Assembly: GCA_003551265.1 (NCBI GenBank)
Contig: PUMG01000047.1
Coordinates: 1 to 19,162, forward strand
Length of the DNA stretch: 19,162 nt
Reading direction: 5' to 3'
From: Halovenus sp.
GTDB lineage: Archaea > Halobacteriota > Halobacteria > Halobacteriales > Haloarculaceae
In this document: one piece after another, positions 14,419 through 19,162 of the stretch
Layout: every line of letters starts with the position of its first letter
How positions within the stretch are numbered: the stretch's first letter is position 1
The notes under the pieces: model-generated
What the model saw: only the letters and a program-made list of their open reading frames with translations
What the model was told of the DNA's origin: nothing
The model's database searches: none
Made by a program: the position numbers and the translations under genes

Positions 14419-15765
14419 TCACTTTACGCGCGTCGCACCGTCGAACTCAGAGCGGTTGTACTCGAGGTCGAGCAGCGTGAGAATCGTGGGTGCGATGTCG
14501 TAGAGGTCGGCGTCTTGCACCCGTGCGCTGGGGTGGTCGATGAACAGGCAGGCGTCGTCGAACGTGTGCATCCCGTTTCGTGGTCCGGTCGTGAACACGT
14601 CTCTGTCGCCGTTGAACGCACCTTTGAGGTCGAAACCGTCCCGGGGGATGGCGACGAGGTCGGGCGAGATTTCGTCGTGGGCACCACGAAACGCCTCCTC
14701 TTTCGTCTCGATGCGGTCGATTACTTGCCTCCCATCGGGACCAGTCATCGTTTCGAGCTGTGACCGTAGCTCGTTGCGCACCGAGTTGTAGTCGTCTTCG
14801 CTCACAGAGCCGCGAGGCTCTCTCCCTTCGAGGTTGAGATAGAACCGTCCTGGAATGAGCGAGTACGCCCGCGCCGAGTCTGCGATGTCGGAGAGTCCCT
14901 CGGGGTCGTCCGTGTCGAATTCGAGCCACCCCTCGCGACGGAGCCACTCGTTGCAGTCGACCTCGTAATCCAGCGTGGTGAAGCCGTGATCCGAGGCAAC
15001 CACGAGCGTGACGTCGTCCTCGAGAGCGTCTCGCAACTCCCCGATGTATCGGTCGAGTGTTCGATAGAACGCCATGAACTCGTCGTAGTACTCACCGTCG
15101 TGTTCGTAGTCACGGAACAGGAAGTGGTTGATCCGGTCGGGGGTCATGAACACACCGAAAAAGAGGTCCCAGTCGTCGAGTTCGATGTAGTGTTTGAACG
15201 CCTCGAAGCGCCTGTCGAGGGTCTCGTGGGCGTCTTCGAGGAACGCGGTCTTGTCGTCTCTGTTGCCGAGTCTGGCGTCCACGTCGATTCGGTACTCGAT
15301 TTCCCGGAGGTATGTCCTGATTTCGTCGGGATAGGCCGCCTCGTCGATACCTGGAGAGAGAAAGCCGGAGACCATCCGCTGAATGCCGCGCTCGGGTGGA
15401 AACGTCACGGGAACGTTGAGCACTGTTGCCTTCCGGCCAGCGTCGTGGACGCGCGTCCACAGTCGCGTCGCCTGAACATCTCTCCCCATCGGGACGTACG
15501 TGTCGTAGGCGTCTACCTCGCGGTCTTGAAACCCGTACACACCCGTTTCGCCGGGATTGACGCCGGTCGTGAGCGCTGGCCAGCACGCGCTCGATTCGGG
15601 CGGTACGATGCTGTCTATTGCACCTGCTGCGCCTTCGTCTGCCACCGCAGCCAGGTTCTCGAACTCGTCGAAGTGGCTGGAGAGAAGACTGTACGGAACG
15701 CCATCGATGCCGATGAACGCGACCCTCGGACCGTTGTCACCGCGAAACCGGTCGAACAGACCCAT
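14419..15765 (-). CDS. alkaline phosphatase superfamily hydrolase (type I phosphodiesterase/pyrophosphatase-like)
   Basis: This 448-residue protein has the metal-binding skeleton of the alkaline phosphatase superfamily. D21 is in FIGIDGVPY. The nucleophile region PPESSACWPALTTG places S58 where phosphodiesterases have Thr or Ser. MTPDRINHF gives D210 and H214, ASDHGF gives D259 and H260, and NGMHTF gives H400. Together these six ligands predict a two-metal hydrolase acting on phosphate or sulfate esters, perhaps nucleotide sugars or a lipid-linked substrate. The substrate is unknown. No signal peptide or Tat motif is visible, so it is probably cytoplasmic. It lies downstream of proS and the 36-bp repeat array on the same strand. 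The upstream DNA has only a weak promoter candidate, so co-transcription with proS is likely. Confidence 0.85.
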   Translation of the reverse strand: MGLFDRFRGDNGPRVAFIGIDGVPYSLLSSHFDEFENLAAVADEGAAGAIDSIVPPESSACWPALTTGVNPGETGVYGFQDREVDAYDTYVPMGRDVQATRLWTRVHDAGRKATVLNVPVTFPPERGIQRMVSGFLSPGIDEAAYPDEIRTYLREIEYRIDVDARLGNRDDKTAFLEDAHETLDRRFEAFKHYIELDDWDLFFGVFMTPDRINHFLFRDYEHDGEYYDEFMAFYRTLDRYIGELRDALEDDVTLVVASDHGFTTLDYEVDCNEWLRREGWLEFDTDDPEGLSDIADSARAYSLIPGRFYLNLEGREPRGSVSEDDYNSVRNELRSQLETMTGPDGRQVIDRIETKEEAFRGAHDEISPDLVAIPRDGFDLKGAFNGDRDVFTTGPRNGMHTFDDACLFIDHPSARVQDADLYDIAPTILTLLDLEYNRSEFDGATRVK

Positions 15766-15774
15766 ACGGTTGCT

Positions 15775-15930
15775 TCAGGCGTTGAGCACAAGAATCTTCG
15801 TCTCCTCGGACCACCACGGCCCTCGACCAGTGTGTCCACCTCCGAACTGCGTGCTCACGCCTGAAGTGTGTCCATCTCCGAAGTACGTGCTCACACCTGA
15901 AGTGTGTCCACCTCCGAACTTCGTACTCAC
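15775..15930 (-). CDS. possible 51-residue repeat peptide ORF between proS and the phosphatase
   Basis: A GTG at 15930 overlaps the proS TGA as GTGA and opens a 51-codon frame that stops nine bases before the phosphatase ATG. The first 36 residues are three copies of a 12-residue unit: MSTKFGGGHTSG, VSTYFGDGHTSG and VSTQFGGGHTGR. A tail with GPWWSEETKILVLNA follows. Differences among copies are two silent changes and changes at the fourth and seventh residues. The overlap and tight spacing suggest a coupled gene, and Gly-His-rich repeats could bind metal. The frame could also be a by-product of repeat expansion. I recognise no family. Confidence 0.35.
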   Translation of the reverse strand: MSTKFGGGHTSGVSTYFGDGHTSGVSTQFGGGHTGRGPWWSEETKILVLNA

Positions 15931-15936
15931 CGCTGC
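15829..15936. repeat. tandem repeat, three copies of 36 bp
   Basis: Units occupy 15829-15864, 15865-15900 and 15901-15936. Each begins AGTGTGTCCAYCTCCGAA on the plus strand and ends in the GTGCTCAC-type core plus CTGA, the last copy diverging after CTCAC. The spacing is exact. A partial further copy of the GTGCTCAC core lies at 15942-15949, inside proS. The array overlaps the last codons of proS and fills most of the gap before the phosphatase gene. Confidence 0.9.
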
Positions 15937-17171
15937 AGGTGCGTGCTCACCTCACCAGGTTCGACATATCGGGTGTGCCCGTCACGACTCTCCAGTTCCA
16001 CGCATCCGGTTTCGAGGTAATGATTCCCGAGTACAACCTTGTGAGGGATGCCGAGCAGGTCGCTCTCGGCGAATCGTTCACCGATACGCTGACTCTCGTC
16101 GTCGAACAGCAACGTCTGCTGCCTCCCACACTGGTCGTACAACCAGTCCGCTACCTCACGCAGTTCGCCGTCGTATTCGAGGGGAACAATGGCTGCCCTG
16201 TAGGGGGCGACGGCGTCGGGCCAGCGACAACCACGCTCGTCACCTTGTTGTTCGACGAGCGTGTGGATGAGGCGCTCGATGCCGATGCCATAGCTCCCCA
16301 TCACCACCTCACGCTCGTTCCCATCCGCTGTATCGATGGACCACTCCATCGAATCGGAGTACCGCGTCCCGAGCTGAAAGATGTGTCCGAGTTCGATACC
16401 CGCCCCATATTCGAGTGTTCCGTCACACTCGGGGCAGGTGTCGATATCAGAGCAGTCCGAAGCGGGGGACTCCTCGGTTAGCCCGAACCGACAGTCTTTG
16501 TCACTGCACGACAGCACTTCGACCGTACCGGTGTCGGCCAGCGCGACGAACTCCTCGGAGATTGCACCACCCATGACGCTGTTTGCCGCTTCGGCGATGA
16601 CGAAGTCGATGCCGAGACCCTCGAAGAGACGAACGTAGGCGTCTCTCACCGCGTCGTAGGTCTCTTCGAGTGACTCCTGGCTCGCGTGGAGGCTGTAGGC
16701 GTCTTTCATCGTGAACTCTTTGAGTCGGAGGAGACCGTTTCTCGCGTGGTCGTCCCGGTGTTTCGACTTGACCTGATAGACCAGGCAGGGGAGGTCTTCG
16801 TACGAGCGAACCTCGCCTCTGAGAAGGTGGACGACGCCCTCTTCGTGGGAGGGTGCAAGACACAGCTGTCTCCCATCACGGTTTTCCAGCGTGAACATCT
16901 CGCCTTCGAACCGGTTCCAGCGCCCGCTCTGTCTCCAGATGTCGCTGTCGTTCAGCCCGGGCAGGCTGAGTCGCTGTCCGCCGATGCGGTCCATCTCGTG
17001 TGTGACCTGTGCGATGAGTTGTTGTCGGATGCGCTCACCGGTGGGTGTGAGTGCGTACAGTCCGCTGGCGAACTGTCTGGCGAGTCCGGCTCGATGTATC
17101 AATTGAACTGTGCTGTTCTCGTGGCCGTTGGCCTCGCGACTCGTGAACAGTGTTGCCTCACTCCGTCGCAC
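15927..17171 (-). CDS. proS: short bacterial-type prolyl-tRNA synthetase homologue
   Basis: This 414-residue class II synthetase resembles bacterial ProS, not the archaeal/eukaryal type that haloarchaea normally use. It begins MRRSEATLF, then LIHRAGLARQFASGLYALTPTG (motif 1 region), LCLAPSHEE (the proline-site TxE loop, here SHE) and LKEFTMKDAYSLH (motif 2 arm). YGIGIERLIHTLVEQ is motif 3, and an anticodon-binding domain follows from about 325. The YbaK-like editing insertion is absent; a CxxxxC...CxxC segment at about 222-249 takes its place. The usual FRDE...RPRFG reads HRDDHARNG, one residue shorter, so catalysis may differ. GTG at 17171 is selected by GGAGGTGG at 17177-17184. The stop overlaps the 51-residue ORF. 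Horizontal acquisition from bacteria is inferred. Confidence 0.85.
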   Translation of the reverse strand: MRRSEATLFTSREANGHENSTVQLIHRAGLARQFASGLYALTPTGERIRQQLIAQVTHEMDRIGGQRLSLPGLNDSDIWRQSGRWNRFEGEMFTLENRDGRQLCLAPSHEEGVVHLLRGEVRSYEDLPCLVYQVKSKHRDDHARNGLLRLKEFTMKDAYSLHASQESLEETYDAVRDAYVRLFEGLGIDFVIAEAANSVMGGAISEEFVALADTGTVEVLSCSDKDCRFGLTEESPASDCSDIDTCPECDGTLEYGAGIELGHIFQLGTRYSDSMEWSIDTADGNEREVVMGSYGIGIERLIHTLVEQQGDERGCRWPDAVAPYRAAIVPLEYDGELREVADWLYDQCGRQQTLLFDDESQRIGERFAESDLLGIPHKVVLGNHYLETGCVELESRDGHTRYVEPGEVSTHLQR

Positions 17172-17212
17172 GGAGACCACCTCCGACGGTACTGTTGCTC
17201 AGACGGTCTCTG

Positions 17213-17226
17213 TTCATAGCTATCAG
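17213..17226 (-). promoter_or_regulatory. weak TATA-like region of proS
   Basis: Read on the minus strand, TGATAGCTATGAAC is the only AT-rich element 40-55 bases before the proS GTG. It would give a leader of about 15-25 bases containing the GGAGGTGG Shine-Dalgarno sequence. Confidence 0.3.
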
Positions 17227-17242
17227 CCCAGCCGCTCTCCAG

Positions 17243-17301
17243 TCAAAAACAGTGCTTCTCTCACCGCGGAACCCAGCCGCGAGCCACACCGGACTCGCGG
17301 C
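17243..17301 (-). terminator. hairpin and T-run after the 89-residue membrane protein gene
   Basis: GCCGCGAG (17276-17283) pairs perfectly with CTCGCGGC (17294-17301) around a ten-base loop. About 27 bases further along the minus strand is a run of five T (17245-17249). It lies between the end of the membrane protein gene (17397) and proS, so it may end that transcript. Confidence 0.4.
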
Positions 17302-17396
17302 GTTCGAAGGTTGTACTCTGGTACATTGCAGTTTCTCAGACGGAACCCTCCTCAATAACTGTTCTGGGGGTCTGTCATGGGTTGACAGTGCGAGGG

Positions 17397-17666
17397 CTAT
17401 CGGTTCTGCATCAACCAGTCGACCAGCGTCGAGGTTCTGCTCTCCATCTTTTGACTGATGTCGTTGATTCGAACGGCGTTCGAGAACGCCAGCAGCGTCG
17501 GGGGCCACAGTCCGATGAACAGCCCATGCTCTCTGTTGCCGCGGACGTAGTACTGGTACCACGCCAGAAACACGGACCCGATTGCAGCGATGAGTATCGG
17601 GTCGCGTCCGGTTGACGTTCCAGCGTCTCTGGTTGCCTCTGTCTCTTGCTGTGCCATCGTCTCCAT
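17397..17666 (-). CDS. small two-helix membrane protein, haloarchaeal, function unknown
   Basis: This 89-residue protein has a polar Thr/Glu-rich N-terminus and a hydrophobic helix at about 22-40 (DPILIAAIGSVFLAWYQYYV). A loop RGNREHG follows, then a second hydrophobic stretch at about 48-62 (GLFIGLWPPTLLAF) and an amphipathic C-terminal helix. The WPPTLLA segment resembles small haloarchaeal membrane proteins I have seen annotated only as hypothetical. A TATAAC box at about 17687-17692 lies about 24 bases before the ATG at 17666, so the transcript is probably leaderless and the fourth-codon Met is less likely. It is divergent from the 65-residue gene. Confidence 0.75.
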   Translation of the reverse strand: METMAQQETEATRDAGTSTGRDPILIAAIGSVFLAWYQYYVRGNREHGLFIGLWPPTLLAFSNAVRINDISQKMESRTSTLVDWLMQNR

Positions 17667-17683
17667 GTTCGGTCAATCGGCGT

Positions 17684-17692
17684 TTTGTTATA
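17684..17692 (-). promoter_or_regulatory. TATA-like box of the 89-residue membrane protein gene
   Basis: TATAACAAA on the minus strand lies about 20-27 bases before the ATG at 17666. Confidence 0.55.
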
Positions 17693-17805
17693 CAGTCCGA
17701 ACTCCCGTGTCAAACTGATTTCTCTGGGTAGTCCGGGCTTTCGTATGTACCAATCACTTCGGTATTTGTTTCAGCTCGTCTTATTTTCCGGAACGCGTTG
17801 ATAGT

Positions 17806-17816
17806 GATTTATATCC
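17806..17816 (+). promoter_or_regulatory. TATA box for the 65-residue gene and hydrolase
   Basis: GATTTATATCC lies 30-40 bases before the ATG at 17846 and is the best TATA match in this part of the window. It supports the small ORF as the first gene of a two-gene transcript. Confidence 0.6.
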
Positions 17817-17845
17817 CCCACTGTGCTAATTTGCGATGACTGTTC

Positions 17846-18043
17846 ATGCTCAGACCAGTAGCAAGGGCTTATCGGCAACTCGACGACATTCGCCCGCTCG
17901 TTCGACCGACGTACAACCAGTTCGAAGTCACCTTGCTCCCGCCGTACGGTGACCCGGAGGTACACATTCTGGGCGAGATTGGGACGTACGTCGTCGTCGG
18001 TCTTTTCGTCAACGCGATCACTGAAGTGCTCCACGACGAGTGA
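17846..18043 (+). CDS. 65-residue protein of unknown function
   Basis: The frame encodes a basic N-terminal half (MLRPVARAYRQLDDIRPLVRPT). The middle reads LLPPYGDPEVHILGEIG, and a single hydrophobic stretch near the C-terminus, YVVVGLFVNAITEVL, could anchor it in or on the membrane. No family is recognised. Support comes from the TATA box at 17806-17816, the GC-rich third positions typical of this genome, and close coupling to the hydrolase gene. Its TGA overlaps an in-frame GTG of that gene as GTGA. Confidence 0.6.
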   Translation: MLRPVARAYRQLDDIRPLVRPTYNQFEVTLLPPYGDPEVHILGEIGTYVVVGLFVNAITEVLHDE

Positions 18044-18069
18044 GAGAGGTCGTTCGTAACTCTTGTACG

Positions 18070-19095
18070 ATGGACAGCAACAACGTCGATGCAGCGAAGG
18101 GCTGTACAAATAACCACCAGAGTACACCACCGACAGAGCCGATACTCGTCGAGGCGAGACCCGAGTGTGGATTCCAGTATCCGTATTATCTCTCGGTCCC
18201 GGAAGGGTTCGAAGATGCAGAACAGCGGCCGATTCTGGTCGAACCACACAACGTGGACGGGCCAATCGAGTGTTTCTCCGAGCATCTTGACCTGGCGAGA
18301 CAGCGAATCGAAGGCGGGAGCGGTCGACGTATCGCTGACGAGCTCGGGTCGCCGTTTCTCATTCCAGTGTTCCCACGACCGTTCGAGGAACCTGTCGACT
18401 GGACACACCTGATTCACATGCTCGACGCCGAGACGATGCAGATCGAAGACGGGCCGCTGGCTCGTGTCGACCTGCAACTTCTCAGCATGGTCGACGATGC
18501 CCGCAAACGACTCGCCGACTGGGGCTGCACCGTCGACGAGGACGTGATGTTGAATGGCTTCTCCTCATCGGGAGCGTTCGTCAACCGTTTCGTTGCGCTG
18601 CATCCCGACCGTATCTGCTCGGTCTCTGCTGGTGGGACCAACGGACTCCTCATCCTGCCCAGAACGCGTGCCGAGGTACGCGTCGTGGGCGAGCGTGCCC
18701 TGGAGTATCCCGTCGGTGTTGCCAACGTCGAAGAGTTGACCGGCGAACCGTTCGACCTCGAAGCGTTCTGTGCTGTCGACCAGTTCATTTATATGGGGGC
18801 AGACGACGACAAAGATGCACTGTTGTACCCCGACGCCTGGACGGACCCGGAGCTCCGGGCGAGTGCCATACTCGTCTACGGCGAAGATATCCACGAGGAG
18901 CGGTTTCCGCACTGTCAGTCCGTCTACGAGGACGTTGGCGTGAACGCCGTCTTTCGAGTGTACGAGAACGTCGGACACACACCGAAACCAGCAGAACCCG
19001 ATATTGTGGAGTTCCACGAGCGCTCACTCGCGGATGAGGACATCACCTCAATCCCACCCGAACCAGGTCACCGGGACTGTCGCGGTCTGGAATAA
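18070..19095 (+). CDS. alpha/beta hydrolase, possible esterase
   Basis: This 341-residue protein has features of the alpha/beta-hydrolase fold. A strand YYLSVPEGF is followed by PILVEPHNVDGP, then the nucleophile elbow LNGFSSSGAFVNRFVALHP with the likely catalytic serine at about 165. The acid is probably in FIYMGADDDKD and the histidine in ENVGHTPKP near the end. The serine lies in GxSxS, not GxSxG, closest to the depolymerase/feruloyl-esterase style. No signal peptide is visible, so it is probably cytoplasmic, and the substrate is unknown. The ATG at 18070 begins a polar N-terminus; a GTG at 18040 would add ten residues and overlap the stop of the preceding 65-residue gene. The choice between these starts is uncertain. 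Confidence 0.75.
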   Translation: MDSNNVDAAKGCTNNHQSTPPTEPILVEARPECGFQYPYYLSVPEGFEDAEQRPILVEPHNVDGPIECFSEHLDLARQRIEGGSGRRIADELGSPFLIPVFPRPFEEPVDWTHLIHMLDAETMQIEDGPLARVDLQLLSMVDDARKRLADWGCTVDEDVMLNGFSSSGAFVNRFVALHPDRICSVSAGGTNGLLILPRTRAEVRVVGERALEYPVGVANVEELTGEPFDLEAFCAVDQFIYMGADDDKDALLYPDAWTDPELRASAILVYGEDIHEERFPHCQSVYEDVGVNAVFRVYENVGHTPKPAEPDIVEFHERSLADEDITSIPPEPGHRDCRGLE

Positions 19096-19148
19096 TCCGT
19101 ATATCGCTCGGACGAACCTTTCTTGGATGTTCCGCGAGAAAGAGCAGT

Positions 19149-19162
19149 ATGAACACAGAGAC
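19149..19162 (+). CDS. possible start of a further gene, cut by the window edge
   Basis: An ATG at 19149 opens MNTE before the window ends. TTTCTTGG lies about 25 bases upstream as a weak TATA-like element. Too little sequence is present to judge whether it is a gene. Confidence 0.25.

Noticed and set aside
14986..15864. 292-codon plus-strand frame opposite the phosphatase gene
   Set aside because: It is antisense to the six metal-ligand motifs of the phosphatase; the apparent length comes from codon bias.
15829..15936. Possible CRISPR array from 36-bp repeats
   Set aside because: The units are directly contiguous with no spacers between them.
15557..16270. Plus-strand frame reading the 36-bp repeats as a proline-rich peptide
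   Set aside because: Most of the frame is antisense to proS and the phosphatase and has no start signal; only the minus-strand frame has gene-like overlaps.
17771..18265. 164-codon minus-strand frame opposite the 65-residue gene
   Set aside because: The peptide is irregular and crosses a strong plus-strand TATA box, the 65-residue gene and the hydrolase start; no promoter precedes it.

Overview
The window is chromosomal DNA of a haloarchaeon (class Halobacteria). The evidence is the very acidic predicted proteins, the archaeal L1-L10-L12 ribosomal operon with stalk proteins ending in LFG/MFG, a CetZ tubulin-like protein, a fused two-subunit 2-oxoacid:ferredoxin oxidoreductase, an AsnC/Lrp regulator beside it, and many starts that look leaderless with an AT-rich box 25-30 bases upstream. 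The genus cannot be fixed from sequence reading alone. No transposase, integrase, CRISPR array or rRNA was seen.

Layout. Positions 1-149 hold a tRNA-Phe(GAA) gene on the minus strand, facing a sequence that resembles an inverted copy of its own 3' end. Positions 381-2385 are the ribosomal operon rpl1-rpl10-rpl12, with a structured leader before rpl1 and a hairpin/T-run after rpl12. A zinc-independent quinone-type oxidoreductase (2494-3477) converges on a 73-residue two-helix membrane protein (3508-3729, minus). A perfect 7-bp inverted repeat lies between that gene and the divergent cetZ (3965-5038). cetZ converges on topA, and their stop codons share one CTAG. Behind topA on the same strand is a DUF309 gene. 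Between DUF309 and the divergent porAB operon are three direct repeats with an exact 26-base period.

From 8471 to 14393 the plus strand carries porA and porB (likely pyruvate:ferredoxin oxidoreductase), an Lrp/AsnC regulator, a TrkA-N-like/DHH/DHHA1 phosphoesterase, and a protein joining two CBS domains to a ParB/sulfiredoxin-fold domain. These fit central carbon metabolism, its amino-acid-responsive control, and possibly nucleotide signalling.

From 14419 to 17171 the minus strand carries a short bacterial-type prolyl-tRNA synthetase homologue, a tandem 36-bp repeat that can be read as a 51-codon ORF coupled to the synthetase stop by a GTGA overlap, and an alkaline-phosphatase-superfamily hydrolase. 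This arrangement is the most unusual part of the window. The right end holds a small two-helix membrane protein, a 65-residue unknown protein, an alpha/beta hydrolase, and the first few codons of a possible further gene. No stretch longer than 300 bases lacks a gene.
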